A stretch of 35,899 nucleotides of DNA from Paracoccaceae bacterium (GTDB lineage Bacteria > Pseudomonadota > Alphaproteobacteria > Rhodobacterales > Rhodobacteraceae): assembly GCA_021767525.1 (NCBI GenBank), contig JAASTF010000001.1, positions 1 to 35,899 of the forward strand, in the 5' to 3' direction. Numbering within the stretch: position 1 is the stretch's first letter; every line of letters starts with the position of its first letter. The position numbers and the translations under genes were made by a program. Positions 23,940-33,815 of this stretch are shown one piece after another. The notes beneath the pieces were generated by a model. That model was not told the DNA's origin. It saw nothing but the letters and a program-made list of their open reading frames with translations, and searched no databases.

Positions 23940-24866
23940 TCAGAATGCGACCTTGTCGCCGCCCTTGAGGTTCAGGATCTCGCGCGCCTCGTCGGGTGTG
24001 GCGACCTCAAAACCCAGATGCTCGACCATCTCGCGGGCCAGCGTCACCTGCTCGGCGTTGCTTTGGGCCAGTCGGCCGCGTCCGGCGTAAAGCGAATCCT
24101 CCAGGCCCACGCGCAAATGCCCGCCCAGCAGGACCGATTGCAACGCGACGGCCATCTGCGCCTTGCCCGCCCCCAGAACCGACCATTGGTAATCCTGCCC
24201 GAACAGCCGGTCGGCGGTGCGGCGCATATGCTGAACATCTTCGGGATGCGCGCCGATCCCGCCCAAAACGCCAAAGACGGACTGAACGAAAAACGGCGGC
24301 GTCACCAGCCCGCGCTGCACGAAATGCGCCAGTGTGTACAGGTGGCCGATATCGTAGCACTCGATTTCGAACCGGGTGCCATTGCCGGCGCAGGTGGTCA
24401 GGATGCTTTCGATATCGGCGAAGGTGTTGCGGAAAACGCGGTCGCGAGAGCCCTCGATATAGGGTTCTTCCCAGTCGTGCTGAAAGGTCTTGAGCTTGTC
24501 GAGCACTGGGTAAATCCCGAAATTCATCGACCCCATGTTAAGCGAGGCGATCTCGGGCTTGAACACCGCCGCCGGGCCCAGCCGCTCGTCGACCAGCATG
24601 GTGGGCGCCCCGCCGGTGGTGATGTTGATCACCACGTCCGAGCGCTGCTTGATAACGCCCAGGAACGGTTCATACGCCTGGGGCGACTGATCGGGCTTGC
24701 CGGTTTCCGGGTCGCGGGCATGCAGATGGACGATGGCAGCCCCCGCCTCGCGGGCGGCCAGCGCCTCGTCCGCGATCTGGCTGGGGGTGATCGGCAGGTG
24801 GGGCGACATCGAAGGCGTGTGAATGGCGCCGGTGACGGCGCAGGTGATGATGACTTTGCGGGTCAT
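23940..24866 (-). CDS. 3-keto-5-aminohexanoate cleavage family enzyme (BKACE)
   Basis: This 308-residue zinc enzyme is a TIM barrel that condenses a beta-keto acid with acetyl-CoA or another acyl-CoA and cleaves it to acetoacetate and a new CoA ester. Family markers are KVIITCAVTGAIHTPSMSP at the N-terminus, zinc-ligand histidines H47 and H49 in VHLHARDP, NITTGG, SLNMGSMNFG and GLEDSLYAGRG. The N-terminal sequence resembles homologues found in carnitine catabolism (dehydrocarnitine cleavage), but no carnitine dehydrogenase or betainyl-CoA thioesterase is adjacent, so the substrate stays open. The ATG at 24866 follows GAGGTT. The frame continues upstream to 26504 only as antisense of the phosphoesterase. 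Confidence 0.92.
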   Translation of the reverse strand: MTRKVIITCAVTGAIHTPSMSPHLPITPSQIADEALAAREAGAAIVHLHARDPETGKPDQSPQAYEPFLGVIKQRSDVVINITTGGAPTMLVDERLGPAAVFKPEIASLNMGSMNFGIYPVLDKLKTFQHDWEEPYIEGSRDRVFRNTFADIESILTTCAGNGTRFEIECYDIGHLYTLAHFVQRGLVTPPFFVQSVFGVLGGIGAHPEDVQHMRRTADRLFGQDYQWSVLGAGKAQMAVALQSVLLGGHLRVGLEDSLYAGRGRLAQSNAEQVTLAREMVEHLGFEVATPDEAREILNLKGGDKVAF

Positions 24867-25116
24867 GGGCAACCTCGGAACTGGGTTTCTGATAGGAATA
24901 GCGACAGCGCCGGGACCAGCGCAATAGCCACGGGCGCCCACAAGGCAGACCGCCACCGCCGACAGCGCCGCGCCGATGCTTGTGTTGCGCAAGACAACGC
25001 GCGGGATTGATGCGGCCGACCGGCCACCCCACAACCCCTGGTCGCATTTCCGGCGCAGCGGCACAAAAGCCCGCGAAACAACCGCCGCAAAGCCTCCGGT
25101 GACGGCGACAAGGTTG

Positions 25117-25145
25117 TTGACAGGTATCGCGGCAATCGCTGGAAT
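25117..25145 (+). promoter_or_regulatory. Candidate promoter for the phosphoesterase operon
   Basis: A perfect TTGACA (25117-25122) is followed after 17 bases by TGGAAT (25140-25145, 4 of 6 consensus). Transcription would start only about 10 bases before the ATG at 25161, leaving a very short leader holding the AGGGGG ribosome site. The good -35 is offset by that awkward geometry. Confidence 0.35.
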
Positions 25146-25160
25146 GACGCAGGGGGAATT

Positions 25161-26552
25161 ATGGTCAACTGGGTATGCGTTTCTGATCTTCATGCCGGTG
25201 GGCTGACCAGCCTCTTGCACGAGATCGACCGCCTGTCGGACGGCGCGCCGCGCGTCACGGCGGCCTTTTCCGCCGCGCTTGCCGCGTTTCTGGACGACCT
25301 GCGCCCGGACGACGCGCCCAAACCGCAACTTATTCTGCTGGGCGACGTTCTTGATCTGCAATTCGCAAAACGCAGCGCGGCGACGCGCGACGCGGTTGCG
25401 TTTCTCGCCCCCTTGGCCGAAGCGGGCTGTTTCGCACCCACGGTGATCGCGACGGCGGGCAACCACGACCACAGCCTGTGGACCGAGGCGCGGCTGGCCA
25501 TGGAGGCCCGCGCCTTCGAACAGGGGCGCGATGACAGCCCGGTGCACACCCCCGCCTTTGGGCCCGCCGAAGCGGCGCAAAGCGCGTTGTTGCAGGCGGT
25601 GTTGCGCAAAGCGGGCTTCGGATCGCTGGACCTGCGCTATCCCAATATCGGTTTTGCCGACGGCCGCCGTGCGGTGGTTCTGCATCACGGCCATTACATC
25701 GAAGACGCCTATCGCGTCGTCAGCACGGTGAAAGCCGCGCTTGGCGCGGATCGCGCCACGCCGATGACGGTCGGTACCCTGGCGGCGGAAAACGCCAGCT
25801 GGATCGATTTCGCCTGGTCGCCCTTGAACGACGCCGATGGGCTGGAGCGGCTGTACCAGAATTTCCTGACCACCGCCGGCTTTCGCCGCATCACGCGCGG
25901 CTGGACCGACCGGGCCGCCGCCGCGCTGTCGCGGGCGCTGCCCCTGCCCGGCAATCCGATGATGCAGCAGGCCCTGCGCGCCATCACCAAAGCGGGGGTC
26001 GAGGCCACGCTGGGCCGCGCGCGCGACACCGAAAGGATGGCCGAGGTGCTGTCGCTGACCGACAGCGGCCGTGCCGGGCTGCTTTGGTATCTGGAACAGC
26101 CGGTGCTGGAACAGATGAGGGCCGAAATCCCGGACTTCGAGGGCGAGGTCACTTTCGTGATGGGGCACACGCATCGCCCGTTCGCGATGCGCGTCAAGCC
26201 GCGCGGCTATGGCGACACGGTGCGCGTTTACAATACCGGCGGCTGGACGTTGAACGGCCCGCGGCTCGACAATGCCGAGGGCGCGGCCCTTGTGCTGATC
26301 GACGATCGGCTGAACACCGCCGCGTTGCGGCTGTTTTCGACCCCGCGCAATGGCAAGGTGCCCGACGCCCGGATCGAGATGCTGTCGAACGGCCATGACG
26401 ATGAAACCGCGTTCCAGCACAAGCTGGACACCAGCCTGAAACGCACCCGGCCCTCGTGGGACCGCCTGACCCAAGAGGTGACGAACGCCTATGTCGCGCG
26501 CCAAGAACTGCTGATCTCGATGACCGCCGCCTTTGACGAGGCGGCGGAATGA
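25161..26552 (+). CDS. Calcineurin-like metallophosphoesterase (463 aa)
   Basis: All five dinuclear-metal motifs are present in order: D9-x-H11 (VSDLHAGG), G-D62 (LLGDVLDL), G-N101-H102-D103 (TAGNHDHS), H176-G-H178 (LHHGHY) and G-H336-T-H338 (VMGHTHRP). At 463 residues it is longer than CpdA- or LpxH-type enzymes (about 240-280). The extra length is a helical insertion of about 130 residues between the fourth and fifth motifs (roughly 200-325). No signal peptide is evident, so it acts in the cytoplasm or at the inner membrane. Candidate substrates are cyclic nucleotides, given the cyclase and Crp-type genes downstream, or phospholipid-like esters. Its TGA overlaps the next gene's ATG (ATGA). 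Confidence 0.92.
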   Translation: MVNWVCVSDLHAGGLTSLLHEIDRLSDGAPRVTAAFSAALAAFLDDLRPDDAPKPQLILLGDVLDLQFAKRSAATRDAVAFLAPLAEAGCFAPTVIATAGNHDHSLWTEARLAMEARAFEQGRDDSPVHTPAFGPAEAAQSALLQAVLRKAGFGSLDLRYPNIGFADGRRAVVLHHGHYIEDAYRVVSTVKAALGADRATPMTVGTLAAENASWIDFAWSPLNDADGLERLYQNFLTTAGFRRITRGWTDRAAAALSRALPLPGNPMMQQALRAITKAGVEATLGRARDTERMAEVLSLTDSGRAGLLWYLEQPVLEQMRAEIPDFEGEVTFVMGHTHRPFAMRVKPRGYGDTVRVYNTGGWTLNGPRLDNAEGAALVLIDDRLNTAALRLFSTPRNGKVPDARIEMLSNGHDDETAFQHKLDTSLKRTRPSWDRLTQEVTNAYVARQELLISMTAAFDEAAE

Positions 26553-29500
26553 CGCCCGGGTTCAAACCGATCTCGACCGATTTCGCCACGCTTGCAAAGT
26601 GCGATTTCGATGTGATCGTCGTCGGCTCGGGTTACGGCGGGTCGGTTGCGGCGTCGCGCCTGGCGCGCTGCGGCAAATCTGTGGCCGTTCTGGAACGCGG
26701 GCGCGAGATCGTGCCGGGCGAATACCCGCGCGATGCGGGCGCGGTGTCGGGCGCGTTTCAAACCACTCTGTCCGGCGACACGATCGGCGAACGGGATGCG
26801 CTGTTCGACCTGCGGGTGTTTGACGACATGACCGTTCTGGTCGGGTGCGGCCTGGGCGGCACGTCGCTGATCAATGCCAATGTCGCCATTGCGCCCGAGC
26901 CGCGCGTGTTCGACGCCTGGCCGCAGCCGCCCGAAGGCGACTGGCCCACCGCGCTGGCCCCGCACCTGGCGCAGGCACGGGCCATGCTGGGCTCGACCTC
27001 TTATCCGGCCCACAAAACGCCGCCGAAACTGCACGCGATGCAGCGGATCGCCGCGGGGCTGGGCCGCAATTTGCAGCGCCCCGATATCAACGTGACCTTT
27101 CGTGACGGGCCGAACGCCGCCGGTATCTGGCAACCCGCCTGCGTCGATTGCGGCGACTGCGTGACCGGCTGCAATTATGGCGCCAAGAACACGACGCTGA
27201 TGAACTATCTGCCCGACGCCCACGCCTTTGGCGCAACGCTGGTGACAGGGGCCGAGGTTCTGACGGTCGCCCGCATCGCGCCCAAGACGCCCGACGCCGC
27301 CCCGCGCTGGCACGTCACGGCCCGACCGGTCACCGACGCCCCCGCCGCGCCTGCGCGGGGGCTGACGGGCGATGTTGTGATCCTTGCCGCCGGAACGCTG
27401 GGCAGCACCGAAATCCTGTTGCGCAGCGCCGCCGACCTGCCGCTAAGCCCCCGGCTGGGGCACGGCTTTTCCGGCAATGGCGACAGCTGGTCGCTTGGTT
27501 TCAATGCCAACATGCCGGACGAAACCGGCCGGCGCGCCGCCGTTTACGCGATCGGCGCAGGCCCGCATGGCATCCCCCCCGGCCCGGCCCCGACGGGGCC
27601 CGATTTGCACCGCCCCGGGCCGTGCATCACCGGCATGATCCATGTGACCGACCCGGCACTGGACAAAACCGTGATGATCGAAGAGGGCGTGATCCCCGGC
27701 GCCTTCGCCGCCGCCTGCGCCGTGGGCATTCCCGGGCTTGCCACGCTGGAAAGCGATCCGTTTCGGTATGGCGACCTGGCGCAGCGCGCCGGTGACATGG
27801 CCGATCTGGCCGCAAACATCACGGGCGACCCGGCAAAGCTGGCGGACAGCGTGTATGACGGCCCCGTGTCGCGCACCCTGCCTTTTCTGACCTTCAGCCA
27901 CGATGCGGCCGCGGGCGGGATGACATTGCGCCACGGCCGGGTATCGGTCAGCTGGGAGGGTGCGGGCCAGGATGCGGCCCTGGCCCATTCCGATGCGGCG
28001 CTGAAAAAGGCCTGCGACACGATCCAGGCAGAATATCTGCGCTTTCCCACCGCCTTGGATGCTTTCGGCAACCGAACGATGGTGGTCCATCCTCTGGGCG
28101 GCTGCGCGATCGGCGCCGATGCGACGACGGGCGTCGTCGACACCGAATGCCGGGTGTTCGACGGCCGGGGCGACGTGCATCAGGGGCTTTACGTTATGGA
28201 CGGCGCGATTATCCCCACGGCACTGGGCGCAAACCCGCATCTGACGATCACCGCGCTGGCCGAACGCGCGGTCACGCGGCTGGCCGAGGCCCGGCATTGG
28301 CATATCGACTGGGCCCCGCCCCCAGACCGCCAAAGCACGCCCACGGACAGCACACCCGATTACGCGCAGGTGCTAAAGCAGGTGATCGACGGGCTTCAGG
28401 CCATCGCCACCGCCATCGACGGCAAGGCGTTCGAACTGGCGCGATTGCTGCTGATGGGGGCCTGGCGTCAGGTCATCGAGTTTGCCCGGCAACGCGACGA
28501 CAGGCTGACGGGCGGGCGGCACAACTTTCCCACTGTCGAGCGTTTCATCCGGTATTTCGGCACGCCCGAGGCATTGGTGTCGACGACCGGCCCCATCATC
28601 GGGCAATTCCTCGACATCCTCGTGCCGCTGCAAATGACGGTCGACAAGGGCGATCTGCCCGCCCTGCTGGTCCTGCTTGAACGAAAGCTCGGGGATTTTT
28701 CGCCCGCCGCCCGCTTCCCCGAGGAAATGGCCGGGCATATCTCGCCCATTGGGGTCGACGATCCCGAAAGCGGCTTTGACGCGCACGACATTCTGGGCGA
28801 AGGGGCCTGGCCCTGCCATCTGAAAGCCACGCTGACGGCCGACCGCATCGCGGCCCTGGGCGCCGAGCCCGTGGGCAGCGCCGAGATGAAACACGCCAGC
28901 TTCACCTGCGCGGGGCTGGGCGGCACGTTTCACCTGACAGGGACCTTCAAGTTTCTCGCGCTCGACCCGCGCGCGGTGGACCGCTGGCGCGTCACCTATG
29001 ACGGGCGACTGACGCATGACGATGGCACCTCTTTCATGTTTCGCGGGCGCAAGACGCTGCAACATCGCAAGGGCGGGCATTGGTGGCGCGATCTGTGCGA
29101 TCTGGATGTCGATATCCTGGACGGCGACACGCCGGTTGCGCGCGGGCGGATGCAGGTCAGCCTGGAAAACGCGATCCGGCAGGCGCACGGCTTTGACGTG
29201 CGCTATGACGATTTGACGGATGCGCCGCAGTCGGTCTGGGACAGGATCAAGGAAACCGTCGGCGGTGGCGCGGACTGGCCGATCTGCAAAAGGCCCGATG
29301 TGTCCAAGCTGCCGGCGCTGTTTCGCGAAACCGGCTTTCGCGTGCTTTGCGCCAAGGCGGCGCTGGCGATACTTGATGCCGACGCAGCAAAAACACGGGC
29401 GCCCGCCCCTTCGGAACAGGTGGCGCAGGCGTTCAAGGCGCGCTTTCTGGCGCGGGCGGCAGGGCTGGTGTTTCGCAGCTATGGCGGGATCTACGCCTAT

Positions 29501-30730
29501 GGCGTCAACTTTCCCTATCGCGATCTGCAAGACACGCCCCCGGCCCGGCCCGACCTGCCGACGCCCGAGATCCTGTACCCCGAACCCGAGCCGGGCGTGG
29601 TTCTGAAACTGACCCGCTATCGCAAACCCCGTCCGGATGGCGCGCCGTTGAAAGGCCCGGTGATCCTGGCCAACGGTTTCGGCGTCAAGGCGTCGGCCTT
29701 TGCGGTGCCGACGACGTTCACCAACATCGTGGAAATGCTGGTCGAAGACGGGTTCGACGTGTGGTTGTTCGACTATCGCGGCAGCGGTGATGCTGCCGGC
29801 AGCACGACACGCTTTACCATCGATGACGTAGCGCAAAAGGACTGGCCCGCGGCGATCGACATGGTTCTGGCCCGCACCGGTGCCGCAAAGGTGCAGGTTC
29901 TGGCGCATTGCGTCGGATCGCTGTCGCTGTTCATGGCCGTGCTGGCGGGCGAAAGGCGCATCCGTTCGATCATCGCCTCGCAAGTGGGCGCGCACGGGAT
30001 CGTCAACTGGTTCAAGAATGCCCAGTTCGACGCCCAGATCGGCGGTGCTGTCGCCAACGGCCTGCCGCCCGCACTGTGGCCTCTGGTGGACATGCTGGGC
30101 CTCGATGACGAGCTGGCGACGCTGGCCAGGACCGGCCTGCCGGTCGTCGATGTGCGCGCGCCCACCGAAACCTATTCCGCGCCGCTGAACGCCGCGATGG
30201 ACGCGCTGCTGTGGTCGGTGCCGCATTTCTCGGATGTGCCCTGCAAGAACCCGACCTGCCATCGCATCAACTTTGTCTATGGCCCCACCTACCGGCACGA
30301 GAACCTCAACCAGGCCACACATAATTACATCCACCGGATGTTCGGCCCTGTCTCGTCGACGCCGTTTCTGCATCTTGCGCTGATGTTCGACGCCGGCAAA
30401 CTGCTCAGCGCGACGCTGGCTCCCGATGGCACGGTCCGGCCCGACGGCAAGACCCGGTATTACGACGGCCACGCCAACCTGGATATGCCGGTGCATTTCT
30501 TTTCCGGGGCGCAAAACCCCGAAATCCTGCCCGAAGCGACGCTGCGCAGCTATCACTGGCTGCGCCGCGTGAACGAAAGGCCCGACCGCTATACCAGGCA
30601 TGTTTACCAGGGCTATGGCCACATGGACTGCTTTGTCGGACGCGATGCATGGAAAGACATCTTTCCCGACCTTCTTGCCCTTTTGAACGACCCCGAAAAG
30701 GCCGCGAAACGCTATGCCGACGACACCTGA
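26549..30730 (+). CDS. Fusion protein: cholesterol-oxidase-like GMC oxidoreductase + unknown middle region + alpha/beta hydrolase (1393 aa)
   Basis: Residues about 18-580 are a GMC-type flavoenzyme: FAD motif VVGSGYGGSVAAS (G26-x-G28-x2-G31), H514 in VVHPLGGCAIG, and GLYVMDGAIIPTALGANPHLTITALAE near the end. C198, C201, C204 and C208 form C-x2-C-x2-C-x3-C, a ferredoxin-like cluster also seen in actinobacterial sterol-oxidase relatives. Residues about 600-1010 are unrecognised and include a beta-rich stretch (FTCAGLGGTFHLTGTFKF). Residues about 1035-1390 form an alpha/beta hydrolase: ILANGFGVKASAF, WLFDYRGSGD, nucleophile elbow AHCVGS with C1121 where Ser is usual, and probable catalytic H1358 (GYGHMDCF). 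It likely oxidises and hydrolyses a lipid or sterol-like substrate. It overlaps its neighbours by 4 and 17 bp. Confidence 0.9.
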   Translation: MTPGFKPISTDFATLAKCDFDVIVVGSGYGGSVAASRLARCGKSVAVLERGREIVPGEYPRDAGAVSGAFQTTLSGDTIGERDALFDLRVFDDMTVLVGCGLGGTSLINANVAIAPEPRVFDAWPQPPEGDWPTALAPHLAQARAMLGSTSYPAHKTPPKLHAMQRIAAGLGRNLQRPDINVTFRDGPNAAGIWQPACVDCGDCVTGCNYGAKNTTLMNYLPDAHAFGATLVTGAEVLTVARIAPKTPDAAPRWHVTARPVTDAPAAPARGLTGDVVILAAGTLGSTEILLRSAADLPLSPRLGHGFSGNGDSWSLGFNANMPDETGRRAAVYAIGAGPHGIPPGPAPTGPDLHRPGPCITGMIHVTDPALDKTVMIEEGVIPGAFAAACAVGIPGLATLESDPFRYGDLAQRAGDMADLAANITGDPAKLADSVYDGPVSRTLPFLTFSHDAAAGGMTLRHGRVSVSWEGAGQDAALAHSDAALKKACDTIQAEYLRFPTALDAFGNRTMVVHPLGGCAIGADATTGVVDTECRVFDGRGDVHQGLYVMDGAIIPTALGANPHLTITALAERAVTRLAEARHWHIDWAPPPDRQSTPTDSTPDYAQVLKQVIDGLQAIATAIDGKAFELARLLLMGAWRQVIEFARQRDDRLTGGRHNFPTVERFIRYFGTPEALVSTTGPIIGQFLDILVPLQMTVDKGDLPALLVLLERKLGDFSPAARFPEEMAGHISPIGVDDPESGFDAHDILGEGAWPCHLKATLTADRIAALGAEPVGSAEMKHASFTCAGLGGTFHLTGTFKFLALDPRAVDRWRVTYDGRLTHDDGTSFMFRGRKTLQHRKGGHWWRDLCDLDVDILDGDTPVARGRMQVSLENAIRQAHGFDVRYDDLTDAPQSVWDRIKETVGGGADWPICKRPDVSKLPALFRETGFRVLCAKAALAILDADAAKTRAPAPSEQVAQAFKARFLARAAGLVFRSYGGIYAYGVNFPYRDLQDTPPARPDLPTPEILYPEPEPGVVLKLTRYRKPRPDGAPLKGPVILANGFGVKASAFAVPTTFTNIVEMLVEDGFDVWLFDYRGSGDAAGSTTRFTIDDVAQKDWPAAIDMVLARTGAAKVQVLAHCVGSLSLFMAVLAGERRIRSIIASQVGAHGIVNWFKNAQFDAQIGGAVANGLPPALWPLVDMLGLDDELATLARTGLPVVDVRAPTETYSAPLNAAMDALLWSVPHFSDVPCKNPTCHRINFVYGPTYRHENLNQATHNYIHRMFGPVSSTPFLHLALMFDAGKLLSATLAPDGTVRPDGKTRYYDGHANLDMPVHFFSGAQNPEILPEATLRSYHWLRRVNERPDRYTRHVYQGYGHMDCFVGRDAWKDIFPDLLALLNDPEKAAKRYADDT

Positions 30731-33700
30731 GGGCGACACGCGCTGGACGGCGATCCTGTCGGCGGACATGGCCGGCTTTACCGAGATTTCGCAGGCCATC
30801 GGCCCCGAGCGGGTCTATGCCTTGCTGACCATCGTGCTGGATCACGCCCGCGCCGCCATCGCCGCCCATGACGGGCATGTGGTGGATACCGCGGGCGATG
30901 GCATCCTGGCCGCCTTCGGTGCACCGCGGGCGCTGGAAAACGCGGCGCTTTGCGCCTGTCGCGCGGCGCTTGATTTTCAGGACCGGCTGCAACGCGAACG
31001 GCAGCGGCTGGAATCCGAATTCGACGCCCTGATCCTGTTCCGGGTGGGCATCGCCGGCGGCAACACGATGGTCGCGCGGCTGGACGATGGCGGCATCAAG
31101 GTGGTCGGTCCCGCGGTCAACACCGTGGCGCGCCTGCAGGATCTGGCCATGCCGGGCGAAACGCTGATTTCCGACGCGGTGCGCCAACAGGCCGAGGGCC
31201 ATGTCAGAAGCGCCGATATCGGGCATGTCACCTTGAAAGGTTTTCCCGATCCGGTGCGGGTTCACAAGCTGGAAGGCGCCGAGGTGGCGGTCAGCAGCTT
31301 CGACGCCGCGCGCCGGCGCGGCCTGGTCGGGCTGGTGGGTCGCGGGCCCGAGTTGCGGCAGATCCTGTCCGCCCTGTCCGACCCCTCCGATCACGGCGTC
31401 ATGTTCCTGCGGGGCCCTGCGGGCATAGGCAAATCGCGCCTCGCTCACGAGGCCAGCATCGCAAGCGGCCTACGGGTGTTGACCGGCCAATGTCAGCCTT
31501 CGTCGAACTCGCGCGCCTACCAGCCCTTTTCCGAGATCTTCCGCCAGGCCGCCGATGTGGCAGCAGACGGCGACGTGCCAGACCCCGCGGCGCCCATCCT
31601 GATGCGCCACCCCGATTTGAGGGCCGAGTAGGCGGATATCGGCGCCGGTGACGACATACGTGACCAAACCGGCCGCGCGTTGCGGCTGCGCCTGCTATAC
31701 CTGAAGCTGCTGGAACGGATCGCCAGTGACGCCCCGACGCTGTTCGTGATCGAAGATGCCCATTGGATCGATCCGGCCTCTGGCGCCCTGCTGGCGCGGC
31801 TGGTGGAAAGCGGCCTGCCTTTGCTGCTGACGGCACGCCCCGGCCATGACCCGGACTGGATCGCGCGAGACAACGTGACCGTGCTGGACCTGGCGCCGCT
31901 GGATGACCCTGACATCGCGCGCATCGCGCAGGCGACGATCGCCATGCCGATCTCGGACAGGGTGGCACGTTTCGTGACCACGAAGGCCGAAGGCAACCCG
32001 CTGATCGCGCAGGAAATCGCCCGCGCACTGTCACAGGACGGGCATTTGGCGATAATCGACACCGGTGCCGACATGCAGCACGATCCCGGCCCGCTGGTGA
32101 CCGGCCAGCTAGAGCAGATGGTGCTGTCACGTATCGACCGGCTGGGTGCCACACAGCAGGAAACGATGCGTTTTGCCTCGACCATCGGTCGCGTTTTCGC
32201 CGCCTCGACGCTGGAGGCCGCGTTGCAGCGCCCCGCCGACCTGGCTGGTATCGCCCAGACCCCCGGCCTGATCGAACAGGTGGCGCCCGGGCGATGGCGC
32301 TTTGTACATGCGCTGATCCGCGACGCAGTTTACGGCAGCCTGCTGTCTGCCCACCGCCGCGAGGTGCACCACAAGATCGCCCGGGCGCTGGACGCCGCGC
32401 AAGGCAACGACAGCGATCTGGCGGCGGCTGTCGCGCATCATTATCTGCACTCGGACGCGCCCGAACTGGCCGCGCCGCATCTTGTGCGCGCCGCCGGGCA
32501 CAGCCTTGGCGCCTATGCGCTGGCCGAAACCGATGCCTTGTCGACCCGGGCCCATGACCTTGAGGTGCGCAATCCCGGTCTGCTGGACGATCGCAGCTAT
32601 GCCGACATGGCGGTGTATTGGCTACGCGCGATGGACAACATGGGCGATTTCCGGCGCGGTATGGCCCTGTCGCGGCAATTGCTGCCCCGGCTCGAGGCGA
32701 TGGGCTATTCCACGTCGCTGGGCATTTCCCGGATGCTGACGACAATCGCCCTGACCCACGCCTGGGACTATGACGCCGCCCACCGGATGGCGCAAACGAC
32801 GCTGGACCAGGCCGAAAGGCAGGGCGACGACTGGGGCGCGGCTTGGGCCAAGGTCGCCCTGATGCGGATCTTTGACGAAAGCAAGCGCGCCGATATCGCC
32901 ACGATCGAGCGGCTCTCTGCCGAAATCGCGCCCGTCGCCCTGCAAACCGACGACCGTCACATGGCGATGACGGCGCACTACCTGTTGTCGTCCGCTTACC
33001 GCTCGACCGGGCAGCGGCGCAAGGCGCTGGCGCAGGTCAAGACCATCGAAACCTTCTCGGTCACCCAAAACGACCGGCGGGCCATGGGCTATGCGAAATG
33101 GGCCCGCGCGCTGGTTCACGCGGTCGAAGGCGACCCGCAACGCGCTCATGACGCGATACGGGACGCGCGCGATTACGTCATCCCCGGCTCGGGCGATGAA
33201 AGGGTCAGCCTGGGCATCGTCTATTTCTGCGCCTCCTTCCTGGGCGCGCCCGGCGACGCCCCCGCCGGAATCGCCGCGCTGGAACACGAGGCCGCGCGCA
33301 TGGCCGACCGCAACATCGAGGGCTCGATGGCCTATACAAGCGCCTTCGCCGATCTGCGCGCAGGCGCCCTGGCCCGTGGCTGGCGCAAGCTGAACGCGTT
33401 GGAGCGGTATATCGGCCCAAAAGGCAACGTGAACCTGATGCACCAGGTTCTTGCCACGCGCTGCGAAATCCTGTTGGCGCTGGCCGGGCTGATCGATCCC
33501 GCGTCCGAGCGGCCGCAAGGCGCGCCCGGCCGTCCAGCCACCCGCCCCGGCCTTGCAGATATGCTGCTTTACGCGCAGCTTCGGCCGCGCGCCCTGCGCC
33601 TGGCCGAACGAACGATCGCCGCCAGCCACGCCCTGCCCAACGGGTTGGAAAGCGCGCATAGCACACGGCACACCATTGCCCTGGGCCTGATCCACCTGGC

Positions 33701-33815
33701 CCGCGGGCATCGGCAACAGGGCCGTGCGCTGCTGCAAGACGGGTTGGCCCTGGCCGAAAGCGAGGGGGTCGACATTCTGGCCCGCCGCGCCCGAACCGCG
33801 TTGGAAGCGGGCTGA
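30714..33815 (+). pseudogene. Class III nucleotide cyclase - AAA ATPase - TPR protein, interrupted by one amber codon
   Basis: The frame is continuous over 1033 codons except for TAG at codon 306. Residues 10-180 are a class III cyclase: metal-binding D18 (LSADMAGFT) and D62 (DTAGDG), and transition-state N136 and R140 (VNTVAR). The usual adenine-selecting Asp is replaced by P133 in VVGPAVN, so ATP specificity is uncertain. Walker A GPAGIGKS is at 234-241, and Walker B LFVIEDAHW (D348) comes after the stop. From about 560 onward the protein is helical and TPR-like. The upstream product would be 305 residues (cyclase plus Walker A only). No ribosome site precedes the first in-frame TTG (31680) after the stop. 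A natural nonsense mutation, a sequencing error or read-through are all possible. Confidence 0.85.
31629..31631 (+). other. In-frame amber (TAG) codon splitting the cyclase/ATPase gene
   Basis: The reading frame before (ILMRHPDLRAE) and after (ADIGAGDDIRDQTGRAL) is identical, with no indel, and both sides are coding in composition. A single substitution, for example CAG to TAG, TGG to TAG or GAG to TAG, explains it. The 16 codons between the TAG and 31680 also read sensibly. Confidence 0.9.

Noticed and set aside
24867..26504. Upstream extension of the BKACE frame, making an 854-codon ORF
   Set aside because: The added 546 codons are antisense to the metallophosphoesterase and the intergenic region. 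Family homology begins at the ATG at 24866, which has its own ribosome site.
28373..30799. Open frame of 808 codons on the minus strand opposite the GMC/hydrolase fusion
   Set aside because: Same reasoning: a shadow of a gene with clear domains, with no motif or ribosome site of its own.
31680..33815. Independent gene starting at TTG 31680 downstream of the amber codon
   Set aside because: There is no ribosome site, the frame matches the upstream cyclase exactly, and it would begin mid-domain between Walker A and Walker B.
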